A stretch of DNA of 64,000 nt from Chloromonas sp. AAM2 (Eukaryota; Chlorophyta; Chlorophyceae; Chlamydomonadales; Chlamydomonadaceae), in the NCBI GenBank assembly GCA_004335635.1, contig QAXH01003654.1, forward strand, positions 1-64,000. The letters run 5' to 3'. The position numbers were made by a program, and so were the translations under genes. Each line of letters opens with the position of its first letter. The first letter of the stretch is position 1. Below are positions 48,333-63,397 of the stretch, in pieces. The notes beneath the pieces are model-generated. The model made no database searches. It worked only from the letters and a program-made list of their open reading frames with translations, and was not told where the DNA came from.

Positions 48333-50905
48333 ATGCAGTCAGCGCTATTCAGAACACGGCTGACAGGGCCATTGCCGCCAGCTGCATGCAGCACCAGTGG
48401 TCGGCCTGCACTGTGGCATCGTCCGCTTGGGTCATGCAGGCACTTACAAAGCAGCAGGCCTTTCCTACCTGAGCTTCCATTCAGGAGCAGCCCTTGCATC
48501 GCTCGAGCCAGCGACACGGACACCGCAGAAAGTGGAACCCAGACCAGCACTTCATCGCAGCAAAAACAACGAAGCAGCATGACGAGAGATGACGAAGGCT
48601 TCAGCTGGGGCGAGTTTCTGCGGTCGGATCTTCCCCAAAAGCTTGGCGTGTTGCTCAGTTTGATCGCGCTCTCGCGCGTAGGCGTATACATTCGGCTGCC
48701 GGGCGTAGATGTGGACGGGTTTGCCAACATGATGCAGAACAGCGGACTACTAGGGTACGTTGACACATTGTCTGGTGGCTCCATCTCCAAGGTCGGCCTG
48801 TTCTCGCTTGGCATCATCCCTTACATCAATGCCTCCATCGTTCTACAGCTGCTGTCAGCAGCATTCCCCGCGTTGAAGAAGATGCAGCGAGAAGATGGTG
48901 CACAAGGGCGAGCACGCTTCGCGTACTATCAAAAGCTGGCGGCATTTGTCTTCGCCATTGTCCAGGTAGGCCGCGCTACCACACTCGCGCACACACCCGC
49001 GCGGGATCGCGCTTGCTGTGGCGCTGATCCTTGTACACCTCTGACGTTGCCCTGCGCAGTCCATTGGTCAGCTCACTTACATCCGGCCCTTTGTGGATGA
49101 CTTCAACCCTACATGGCTGGCTGGCAGCAGCGTCGCCCTGGTGGCAGGTGCCATGTCCTTGGTGTACATCGCAGATACTATCAGTGAGCTCAAGCTGGGC
49201 AACGGTACCAGTGTGCTTATCTTTGCCAACATTGCCAGTGCTCTTCCAGCCAGCGTGGGGGCGCTTCTAGCAGCCAGCGCCAGTGAAGACCCGTTAAATA
49301 TAGCCGTCTACGTGGCAGCTTTCTTCGCCACCACGCTAGGCATTATCTATGTGCAGGAGGCCGAACGGCGCATCCCAGTTAATTATTCTGGCAGGTGTGT
49401 CAGTTCTCTAGGCAAGTGCAGTTCCGGAGCTATTGAATTCACATGTTTGCACACAGCATTCAGATTGGAGACTGAGCTGCCATCCTCAACCACACATACC
49501 TCTCAGCCAGGCCACGCCGGTGCCTGGTTGACTCAGGCGCACACTAACGCTGTGCATTTGCCACTCAAACACACTTCTGGCATCAAGTGTGCTCCACTCC
49601 GTGCTGTTCTCGAATCTAGTCGGGTTGCATATTGCTCTGCAGCATGCCATCCATTTGTCTTGATCTACTGTCATGCTCGTATTCACCTGCATTGTCCGAC
49701 TTGGCATGCACAGGTACAGTGCAGCTGGGCAGTTATCCCGCCAGTCCTACCTGCCCTTCAAGGTCAACGCCACAGGCGTCATGCCGCTCATTTTTGCATC
49801 CTCCCTGCTAGCGCTGCCCAGCGCATTGGCCAGATACACAGATGTCACGTTCTTGGATGATGTGTCCAAGGCCATTGGACCAGGGGGCCTGGCATACGTG
49901 CCATTCAACATTGCACTCATCGGGTTCTTCAACTACTACTACACCTTCCTGCAGGTGGGAAAGCTGCATAGGGACACTTGGTGTGTGGCATGCATGCAGG
50001 AAGAGAGCGCAGGATATCTCAACCCTGATGCTCAAGGCAGGAAGGACGTAGCTGCTTGCGGGTACTCGGTGTGTGCATGCGTGCTGGGAAACAGGAAGCA
50101 TGACACCTGAAACAGTAAGCAGCCAAGGCAGGACGTAGCTGCTTAATCAACAAGCTGGGAGTGATCCACTCGTCAGGATTGGACTTGCACGTGTGCGGCA
50201 CTCATGCACGTTCATTTTCTCTTGGTTTGCAGCTTGAGCCCAAGGATCTGGCTGAGCAGCTCAAGAAGGGCGGTGCTGCCATCCCAGCCATCCGTCCCGG
50301 GAGGCAGACCGCTGAGTTTGTCACCAGCACTCTCACTCGCATGTCCCTGCTGGGCTCCGTGTTCCTAGGTAAGCAACAGAGATGAGTGCGCAGTGCGAAT
50401 TGCTTCATGCAGCCGGCATTGATGGCGCGCCTTGGCCCAGTGCCTGCCCATTGGCGCACAGTATCAAACGCTGTATGTCACGTAAGCTTTATGACTGCAA
50501 TGACGTTTTCTGCCACGCCTGCATTGGTCAGCGTCTGCCCATGCCAGCAGCAGATGACGCAATCATACCCAGGACTGCATCAGCATGTCATGCAAGAGGC
50601 AGGCATGATTGTCAAAGCAGGTAACAGGAGTCATAAAGGCAACCCCAAGCATATGTCACATGCATATGCATATGCATGACATGACGTGATGTGCCTGGTG
50701 TTGTTGCAACTGCGCAGGCGCCCTCGCTGCAGGTCCAGCCATTGTAGAAAACATCACACACGTGACCGCCCTGCGCGGATTCGCTGGCACCAGTATCCTG
50801 ATTATGGTGGGCGTGGCCACCGACACAGCAAGGCGCCTCCGAGCTGAACAGGCGATGGCCAAGTACCAGGATGTGGACAAGCTGTATGATAACCTCAAGT
50901 TGTGA
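48333..50905 (+). CDS. SCY1: Plastid preprotein translocase subunit SecY
   Basis: Channel subunit of the thylakoid Sec translocase. Five exons close in frame: 48333-48965, 49060-49394, 49714-49954, 50233-50368, 50718-50905 (510 aa). Residues 1-80 form a Ser/Arg/Pro-rich transit peptide. The SecY body begins near LPQKLGVLLSLIALSRVGVY. It shows the plug/TM2 region with SGGSISKVGLFSLGIIPYIN and ASIVLQLLSAAFPALKKMQR, then AGQLSRQSYLPFKVNATGVM, FFNYYYTFLQLEPKDLAEQL, KKGGAAIPAIRPGRQTAEFV and the last helices with PAIVENITHVTALRGFAGTS. This is typical of cyanobacterial-type SecY with ten membrane helices. A nuclear location with introns and a transit peptide shows that the gene has left the plastid genome. 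Confidence 0.95.
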
Positions 50906-51579
50906 GCGCCTGGCAGCAGGCCAGGCTGGCTACCAGTATCAACGAGTTGGAAGGAATTGTTTGGCAGGCAGAGAGAGGAATGCCACTTGGGATGGGGTGG
51001 CGTAGATGCTACGCCAAGCAGTGAACATAGAGTCTGGTTGCGGGGGAGATCTGGTAGCTTGTTCTTGGTGGACGTGTTGTTACTTATGCTAGGAACGTGC
51101 CAGCGAGGTGGTGGCTTCTCAAACTGCCGACCAACAGCAGTAGTCTATTGGTGCATTTAATTGTCTCGAAAGACATGTAAGCTGCACATTGTTTGTGCTA
51201 CAGTCATTGTGATTGTGATATATGATAACCAGGTCCCCGAATGCAACTCAACCATCTCAGCCATCCAGCTACAAACATGGCCTCGCTCATCCTGCGAAGT
51301 GGACTGGGGGCGTTTCTCTGTGTAATCATAATCATGTCCGCTGGCCCCACAGACCGACGTTCATGCACTTGCGTGACACAATTGCACGATATCCCACAGT
51401 ATTAAACGTTTCATCGGACTTTAGCTCGATGGTTTATGGTTACCGTAGCCGCAGCGCTAGAGTGATGTCACAGGATGACTCGTTCCGACTCCAAAATTGC
51501 CCGATAACTTCCCGTAATTAGCAGGCCCGTGTTGTGACTGCCAACATTTGCAAACCAACCCAAACGCACGCTTAAAAAC
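50906..51579. other. Intergenic interval between SecY and SDR
   Basis: 674 bp with no recognised feature. It should contain the SecY 3' UTR and the SDR promoter. Confidence 0.5.
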
Positions 51580-55478
<3,899 letters not shown>

Positions 55479-56430
55479 CCGCACACAGTGGAGCGCAGGC
55501 TGCAGTGTTTTAATGTGCCGCACTCGTAGGCAGGCCAACTGCCAATCAAGAGTGTCCAATACGAATGCGATTACAACCTCCCTTTGCGGTCACCAGTCGT
55601 GGTGGCAGTCACTGCGCCCTTCTGTTCCCGTACAACTGGCTGTCTACTGATGTCCATGCCGTACATGGTGGAGGGGCGCACCTCGCCACTTACATCTTTA
55701 TGAAATGATGGCTGGAACATCTGGAACTAGACGAGGCTGGAACACAATCTGGCAGGCATTTCTGTCCCGATCACTATTTGAACAAAACTATGAGCACAAA
55801 GTTTCATGTGTCCCCATACAACTGTTGCATCCCCCTGTCACATGGGTTTGTTACATTGACACGGACAACCTCAACGGGCAGCGTTTGCCAACAACTGCAG
55901 GCAGGTGCCAGCATGTACGTGCGTACCAGCCTGCTATTGCATGATGCATTAGAGTAGCAGACACTGAAGACAGGTGACGACAAACGATCACAAGAGGGAA
56001 GGGATTCCAACCCGTCCAACCTACATGTGAAGGGGATTGCGACACACCAGGTGCAAACACGGTGCAATCACCGAAACTATGCCAATCCCACCATGCAATC
56101 AGTGCTATTACTGCTGAATCATGGTGCTTCACTCTCTCTGCTTTGTGACCTACTCAATCCCAACTGTTTACCGTACACATAATTCATGCTGAAATCTGTG
56201 CATCCTGGTAGAGCGGTGTTCTCAGCTCATTTTTAGACTTTGGATCATTTTCAATATGCTTCTCGAGGCAGATCCGCCTGGCTATCGGCTGAACGGTTAC
56301 AAAGGGTTGCCCTAGCCTGGGCAGCCCCCACTTCGCACGCTGAATATCTGACGGGCAGCTATTTGACTTCAGCAACGCATTGCCTGAGGCACGAGCCTCT
56401 GCACAGTTGAAAACACGAGACAGAGCAGGC
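55479..56430. other. Intergenic interval with repeat-B copy
   Basis: Between the SDR gene and the NPF-motif gene. Contains repeat B at 55986-56049. No gene is recognised. Confidence 0.5.
55986..56049 (+). repeat. Dispersed ~60-bp repeat B, copy 3
   Basis: Nearly identical to the copy at 8018-8081, from GATCACAA through TCCAACCTACATGTGAAGGG to GACACACCA. Confidence 0.75.
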
Positions 56431-58788
56431 ATGGCGAAGATTGCCTCGTTCACGCGATCATCGCTGCCGGTGTATTACAACGCGCGTGAAGCATACCCTG
56501 AGGCTTCGACTCTTCAGCCCGTCTCAGAAGTGGTACCGACCGTCGTGGCAGTAGCAAATGGAGCCAATGGAGCAGCAAGTTCACCAGGTGTGGACTGCTT
56601 AAAGCAGCTGCGACTGCCCCATGTAGCGAGCGACGGAGATCCTTCGCTGGGGTTGGCCAGAGCAGCGGTCTTGGGCTGGAGGTGGGCGACAACTGCCGGA
56701 CCCAGATTCTAACTTCAATCCCGAGTTATGCTAACTCTCCGCAGGCAGTCCGGAAGTGGTCGCCCGAGTTGTGATTACGAATGAATGGCAGCCAAGCAAG
56801 AGGGAGCTTAAGGCTTCGCTCTTGGCGGGCGGGCGTGCGGGTTCACCAGGCCTCGGACAGCTGCAGCAAGAGCTAGCCCGAGCGCAGAACTCGGTACGTG
56901 GTCAACGGGAGATACCAACAGACTCAAATAGCTGCCTTCAAGAACAACTGCATGCAGGCAGCAGGCCAGTCACACTGAGTCAGCACACACTCTCTCTCTG
57001 ACGTATGCTGTACTCAATGGCCAGCTGTTGCTCGTGGAGGGGCAATAGGCTACTGGGTGCAGCAATTTAGAAGAGTAGGCCTGCCGAATACTCGGAGGTC
57101 CAGTGGTCACAAATGCACTCTGACAGTCCGGACTGTCAGCAGCGCTCTTTGGCCTCCGTGCTTGGCCCTGCAGTTCTCAGTCTTTTCAATGTCAATTTGC
57201 ATTGCTGCATGTTTGCCCTGTACTTGCAGTGCACTGACATGGCAAATGTTACTCCTGCGCAACTCGTGCGGGTTCTGAGGGCTACTACAGCCATCACAGA
57301 TTTGGTGACCAGCGATCCCAAGCTTGACGGTTCGGCTGAAGGCAAGGCCACACGGTACATACAGCTTGTCATCGCTTTGATGAAGCACCAGGCTCAGCTG
57401 CTTTCCGCGCTTGCAGACGACTGGAGGTGAGCACGCCTGTATACCTGGCCACGCACAGTGACGTGCTGCCACCCCCCCCCACCGTGCCCCCTCCCACGTT
57501 CAAGAGTTGAGGCATCCTGGTTGACCTCCATTCAACTGTGTCCATGAGCCGTGTGCCGTGTGTGTTCAATTGGTGTCTGCCTGACTTGCTGCTGCAGCAT
57601 GCCTCAACCCCGCTGCAGCATGCCCGCACACGAGCTGCTGCAACATGTGGAGGCACTAGCGGCCTGGTACGTCCAAATTCATGACGCATTACAGCGCCAG
57701 CGGCGCAAGAATTACATCACCAAGCTGTTCTCAAGCACCAAAGATCACGAGCGGTTCAAGGTGGGGCAGAGAAGGCTTGACGAGGCATGGTGAGACAGCA
57801 TGCGCTTCGGCTTGTTGGCCTGCAGCTTGTGGGCGTGGGTACGGTTAGATGAGACCCCAGCAAGACAGCTGGCTTGACACGTTAACAAGTTACAAGGTGG
57901 GCGTGCACACCACTAGCACGTCCGCACACAGGGACCATGATTGAATTCTCGCCATGTATATAGGTGACATCAGCGAAAACAGCATCGTGCACATGGTGGT
58001 GTCAGCACATCATGCACAAGTTATTGTGGGCATGCAGCTTATGGGATGGGCCCGCATCTTGGCAGGCTTTGGCGGGTGCGGACGGTGCGCACGGCTTCGT
58101 ACGGTTGTAGCAGATACTGTAGTTCGACCATCTCGTGCATCGGCGCGCATCCGCCGGCACCCTCGACGCTTGCACGTCAAGTCACCGTCCAAATCATGGA
58201 CGGAATCATGTGCGCCGTGCTGCTGCCTGCTTTCCTTGCCTGCAGTGTTTTGAACGCGTATTGTCGGAGCACGGCGACATGATCAACGACCTTAACAAAC
58301 AGCGTCGCACCAGCACTTCAGGAACGGAACCCGCGATTGGTGAAAGGCACACGCCGCCTGCCAGGCGCACAATCAGCGACGTTGTCACCAACTACTCCAG
58401 CATCCCCGACGCGGCATCAAGCAGCTACACCACCTCCGCTCCCCTTGCAAACAACCTGGTGGTCACCCACTCCGCACCGCCAGAGCAAAGGAGCGCGGCA
58501 TTGCCGTCCAACAATCCCTTTGCCCCCAGCAACCTGCTGGCCCTTAGGAACCCATTCAGCACAAACAACCCACACGCCAACAGCCCGTTCTCCCCAAAGA
58601 ATCTGTTTCAACGTGCATGGGAGCTACCAGAGGCCCAGCAGACAACGCCACAGCGGCCTCAGCAGAAGGCATCCCAGCAGGAAGCAGGGCCGTCGCCGAT
58701 CGATTTGCCACTGTGTATGCCCCCAGCTGTGCAGCCGCCTGCACAACACACAACTGGCTCCTCACAGCCCGATATGATTCAGTGGTAA
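56431..58788 (+). CDS. Unrecognised helical protein with NPF motifs
   Basis: Exons 56431-56587, 56745-56893, 57230-57426, 57598-about 57784, 58246-58788 (about 410 aa). The N-terminal 100 residues hold SPEVVARVVITNEWQPSKRE. The middle is strongly helical and charged (VTPAQLVRVLRATTAITDLV, ARYIQLVIALMKHQAQLL-like, LQHVEALAAWYVQIHDALQR, then a basic RRKNYITKLFSST, then CFERVLSEHGDMIND). This recalls a four-helix HeLo/MCAfunc-type bundle, but I cannot confirm it. The C-terminal 160 residues are Pro/Ser/Asn/Gln-rich and contain two NPF tripeptides (NNPFAPSN, RNPFSTNN), the ligand of EH domains in endocytic proteins. That suggests a membrane-traffic adaptor; this is inference. The exon 4/exon 5 junction is problematic: the natural GT donor (57790) gives the wrong phase. 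Either a GC donor at 57785 (GAG|GCATGG) or a missed micro-exon is needed. Confidence 0.6.
57895..57930 (+). repeat. Dispersed repeat C, copy 2
   Basis: AAGGTGGGCGTGCACACCAC followed by TAGCACGTCC, in intron 4 of the NPF-motif gene. Related to 10258-10300. Confidence 0.55.
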
Positions 58789-58850
58789 TGTTGTGAGCAG
58801 ACAGCGTACACTTTTTCAATGATCTGTACCGCTTCGTAATCGTCATGCGA

Positions 58851-59029
58851 TAAAGAAGATGTTTGTCAGTTCTGGGACAATTCGCAGTGGCACCACTGGA
58901 ACCAGTGCACAATCGTTCCCTGACACAGTGCACAATCGTTGACACCACAACGCACCCCAGCATCAACACCACCAACTCAGTGCCACCATGTCAAAAATTG
59001 TTCCAGAACTGACAAACTCCTTTTTTGTG
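58851..59029. mobile_element. Short MITE-like element with inverted ends
   Basis: Left end GTTTGTCAGTTCTGGGACAA (with upstream AAAGAAGAT). Right end ATTGTTCCAGAACTGACAAA and a T-run, an inverted copy. About 180 bp in all. The left arm also contains the CACTGGAACCAGTG palindrome. Confidence 0.6.
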
Positions 59030-59661
59030 TCATTATCTGCTAGTTTTCAACTGACGTCTAGGGGCACTCACTGAGAGTTCCTCAGCTGACCATGTTGGGT
59101 TTCTACATGGAGTTGGGCTACGGACGTCTGCGCCATACTGTTGCTGAGCAGGGCAATAGTCATGGTAGAGAACTGACCAAGAATGCAGAGTTTAGCTGCA
59201 GTAGTCATGCACCATTATAATTTTTGCTCGCATCACTTCTGCGACTTACACCGGAAATGATCGGCGGCCTATAATCAGACCGGACACGGAGTTTCTCATA
59301 GGTACAAAACCATGCGTGATACAACATTATACAGTTACGGGCTGACGCTTGCGGGTTCATTCAACCTATGTATCCTGGATTAGATAGCAGTGCGTGGAGG
59401 GTGCATAGAGGGTCACGCAGCTTTGTCGCAATTGCGAATTATCATGCTGCCAGCCTGGCGGAGCGTCACGTTGGGAAGCACCTAATGGTATTATTGCTCA
59501 ATAATCGTGATTTCTACAGAGTTGTCTTTGGCGTGACTCTCGCAGTATTTGGTTGCATCCCTGGTCGTTTGTATGCAGCTGTAGTATACACCGGACATGC
59601 TGCAGTGTAGGTGGTTAGCGTATGTAAAGGGCACAGTTTGCGCAATTTGATTGAATTTTGC

Positions 59662-59705
59662 GTTGGAAGTGCTTCCTGGTGTGCACTCCCTCCTTGTAAC
59701 GAGGA
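59662..59705 (-). repeat. Dispersed repeat C, copy 3
   Basis: GTGCTTCCTGGTGTGCACTC, then CCTCCTTGTAA; the reverse complement of the copy at 10258. Confidence 0.6.
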
Positions 59706-60145
59706 CACCGTTTTTGTTTTACTCTGTGTGGCCGACCTGTTTTGCATGTGTCACCAAGGCCATGCCAGACAATTTTTGGTTGTGCTTACAGTTGAATCCT
59801 GTTGTCTTGCTATGGGACATCAGACGTTTCATGAACGTGTCATGGGAAAATGTGACCACCGCAACGCTCGTGTGTGACAACGTTGAAGTGAAAATTTCAA
59901 TGTGTTGTTCTGTATGCCAGACTGGTGTGCACAGCTGCTCACACGAAGCGTTGCATGGGGTCGCCTCCTGCTGGACTGATGCACTCTGATGCAAAAGCAA
60001 CCATTTAACGGGTATCACCACCAACGGACTGACCAGCGAAAAAAAGAGCAAGCTGTCAGGATGCAATGTCGCAGTGCCTGCACTGGCAACGCACCACCAC
60101 CACTCAGGTGAGCTAGCACAGGACATGTCAGCGGGCGCGATGTTC

Positions 60146-60190
60146 CGTTGGACGTGCTTCATGGTGTGCGCTCCCTCCTTGTAATAGGAG
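60146..60190 (-). repeat. Dispersed repeat C, copy 4
   Basis: GTGCTTCATGGTGTGCGCTC, then CCTCCTTGTAATAGGAG. Same orientation as copy 3, about 480 bp away. Confidence 0.6.
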
Positions 60191-60576
60191 CAGCCAAGAA
60201 GAGAAAATCAGCCGTGAACACGCACTCCCATCCAACTCATGTTTTCATGTTTACGACCCTATGCCTAGCACTGCGTTGAATGGTGGACAACTGTATTTAA
60301 GGGCAGTCACAATACCATGCTTCGCCCACTCATTCATGCCTGCCTAAGCTTACCCTAGAAATATCTACTGCGCAACATGTGTTCACAATCAGCGTCTGCA
60401 CCTGGTGACCTGGACTCCAGAACACAGAACACAGGTCTGCAAGAGGACCATCCCAGCTACCGCATCATGTAACAGGCAGGGCTGACACGCGTGCAGTGGG
60501 CATGCCCGCACAGACAGCACTCAGGTCAAGGCCGCCGGCAGCCCGCAATGCATGACTGGACAACAAGCACCCTGTC

Positions 60577-63397
60577 TCATTTGCCGAATCCAAAGCTGAG
60601 CTTGGTCCTCCCTTTGCCCAAGATGCGCTGCTGTTCCTTGCGCTTCTCCTCAGCTTCACGTTTTGCCCTGTAATGTCAAAGCCAAGGGACAGATACGGTT
60701 GGAAGAGCATCACCGCAATGTCCACACGCAACTGTCATGTTTCAGTCGTAACGCGAGTGTGGCAGGGCTGCAAAACGGTATGCAGGTACATGGAACAGAA
60801 GAACAAATGAACAGTTGACACGTCTTACTTCTCCTGCGCTTGTCGTGCTTGGTCCTGTTTGGCCTGCAGCTCTGCTAGCCGTGACTCCAGCGCCCTCGCT
60901 TCCGCCTCCTGGCGAGCCCGTGCCGCCTCGTCCTCCTGAAAAGCAAGGGAGCGCTTGTTCGCTTAGGTGTGGCGTGAAGCATGTAGGGCTGACAAGTAAA
61001 CGCCAAACAGGCCCAGGCAACGATGCATAAGGGCAGTTTGAAGCCAAAAGCCATGGAACACAGCAGCGGCTCGCCTTGTGTACTCTGCAGGTCCCTGGAG
61101 CATCCAGCCTTCAATCAACCCCCAATCACCAGCAAAACATCACGCTGTGCTCCATCCAGCATAATGTTCCTGCCTGGGGAAAAATGTCGACTGCGATCTG
61201 CTAAGCCATACGCAGCGCTTGGCAAGCACTTTCCCTGACCCCTCGGCCCCTCCCCCTCCACTGACCGCTGCCAGTCGTGCTTCCTCTAACTGAGCTAACT
61301 CCTGCTCCTTAGCAGCAATGGCTGCCCGGGCTGCCTCCAACTCCTTGGTGGCTGCGGCCCGCTCGGCAGCCAGCTCACCCTCAACCTGAAGGGCAGTGGC
61401 CGGGCGGATTTAGTCATCGTCATTGGTGGCAAGGCTTGAGCTGATTATGTCAGCTTTAAAGGGAAAGGCTAGACCAGTGCGGCATCAAAGCAGGACACGG
61501 GCTATTGCACTCGTGCTGCAGAGCAAAGCAGTAAAGAAGCATGGACCGGAAGCCGTGGCAAATAAATCAGCAGAGGACGAAACTCAATAGGACAACAGTT
61601 GCAGCCTAGCAGTGAAGCGCAGTGCAGGTAGGGCTGCCAGAGCCTTTGCCTTGATACCTGTTGTTCCAACTGCAGCCTCTCCCGTTCCAGCCTCCCTGCC
61701 AGCTCCTTCTGCACCACCTCGCTAGATAGAGCAGCTGCAACACGCTCCTCAACCTGAAAACAAACAAACAAGCACTGCCATGCTTGCCACATGCGTAATC
61801 CCATTGTTCACGTCTGAAAGCTTGTGTTTACCGTCCTTGTTGGACTGCCTGCAAACAAACGCTGCCGTGCTCGTGTGACCCGGCAGGACATGACCTGTCG
61901 TGACTGGCCCCGCAGCAGTGCCAGAGGTACTCCTTCAAGCGAGGACTGTGTTGTGCTAAGTGTGAGAGAAGCACACCAGCCCCAGATAGCCCAACTACAT
62001 CACACTGCCTGGCATCACTGACCAGTGCGTTGATGCGTGCAGTCACTTCCTCCTCAATCAGCCGTTCTGACAGCTCAGCCCTCAACCTGTGCGAGGAAAC
62101 GAGCAAACCACACCAAGCGTCAGGAGGCGAGCATACCATACGTCATCGTACAAGATTGCACTCCTGGTCCTGTACATGTGCATAAGTTGCTGACCAGCCA
62201 ACGTGCGTGTGTTGCCAAACATGGCATGCCACAAAGAGAGGAACATGAGAGGGCACATACACAAGGAGAATCAAAGACTGCTTACTAAACAGGGCGTAAG
62301 GACAAGCAGACATTGCGTGTTGGTCACTGAGACTCCAGCATGACTGTGCATGAGTCAGTGCGACACTCACTTGGCCAATTCCTCATTGGTGAAGGGCTTG
62401 TCCTGGGCATCTGATTTGTTTGGTGGCTCAGAGCCACTGCGGGAGGGTGAGTGCATGCTGCGACTTGCGCTGCGGCTGCTGCTGTTGCGATTGCGGTGCT
62501 TGCCTCGTCGTTCGCTTGCTGAGGCATGGCGCCTGGACACATGGCCACCTGCCCACCCGGCACCATCTCTTTCACGGCTCCGGCTCCTGGCTGGTGATTG
62601 GCTTCGTGAGTAAGATCTCCTTTTGCTGCGCTTGTGCCTCCCATGGTGCTCTCTGTGATCTCTGTGCTTGTCTTGCTTTCCTCTGTCCCTGGACCGCTGC
62701 CGATCTCGGTCCTGAGATCTTGATCTTGATCTGGAATGACCTCGTCGTTTGTCTGATTTTGTGTCTCTGTCACGCTTGCCTCTGTCCCTGTCTTTGTCCC
62801 TGTCCCTATCCCTGTGGTAGCTGCCATCGCCATCCCTGTCTCGGTCCTTGTCTCTGTCTCGTTGTCTGTGGTCGAACAGATCACCAATCAAACACGGCAG
62901 CAAGGGCACAAGACACGAAAAGCGGTAGTCAGTGGCCGGTCAATCAATCATGTGTGTTTACATGCACAACAACAGTGTGTCAGCACCACCAAGATGTAAG
63001 AGGAGCAGGAGGTACGGGCAGTCAAAGCACAGCCACCCACTACATGTCACGCTCCGGCCTGCAGCTTTGTTGGCACAGTACATTATGAGGATGAACCGTT
63101 ACGGAGGTAAGGGTTTGCAGCTTGGGCACCACCCCGTGTACCCACAGCAAGCCTTCGGATGTTAATTGCGGCCTCCCACCCTGAGTGAATCCCGACGCAG
63201 GGCTACTGGACCTGTGTGTGTGCACGCTTATGGAGGCACGGCACTTTTGGCTGTGCAACGCATGCAGAATTGAGGCTGCGTAGAGTTGGGACAACAGAGT
63301 GTTGTCGTTAAAGATTTTTTGCAAAGTAAGCCCCGCCCGCCTGACTGACGGACCTGCTTCGTGACCTAGACCGCTGCCGGCTGCCTCTGTCTCGCAT
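60577..63397 (-). CDS. ARGLU1-like RS-rich/coiled-coil nuclear protein
   Basis: Seven exons close in frame: 63397-63354, 62865-62371, 62086-62023, 61753-61658, 61385-61266, 60935-60829, 60667-60577 (338 aa). The N-terminal 185 residues are Arg/Asp and Arg/Ser dipeptide repeats (RDRDKDRDRDGDGSYHRDRD, SRSRSRSQDRDRQRSRD). The C-terminal 150 residues are a charged coiled coil (LRAELSERLIEEEVTARINA, then VEERVAAALSSEVVQKELAG, and EQELAQLEEARLAA), ending KEQQRILGKGRTKLSFGFGK, the conserved terminus of arginine- and glutamate-rich protein 1. ARGLU1 binds RNA and splicing factors, and in animals Mediator, and modulates alternative splicing. The start is the Met before RDRGSRQRSRSRSR; an upstream Met is possible. 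The RD repeats on the coding strand generate long spurious ORFs on the other strand. Confidence 0.82.

Larger units (their letters stand above)
58789..60576. other. 1.8-kb convergent intergenic interval with repeats
   Basis: Holds a short MITE-like element (58851-59029) and two inverted repeat-C copies (59662-59705, 60146-60190). ORFs such as the one at 59368-59610 show no domain, and I do not call them genes. Confidence 0.5.

Noticed and set aside
59368..59610. 80-aa plus-strand ORF in the intergenic region
   Set aside because: No domain, no splice partners and embedded in repeat-rich DNA; not enough to call a gene.
62420..63088. Cys-rich 222-aa plus-strand ORF
   Set aside because: It is the antisense of the Arg-Asp/Arg-Ser repeats of the ARGLU1-like gene.
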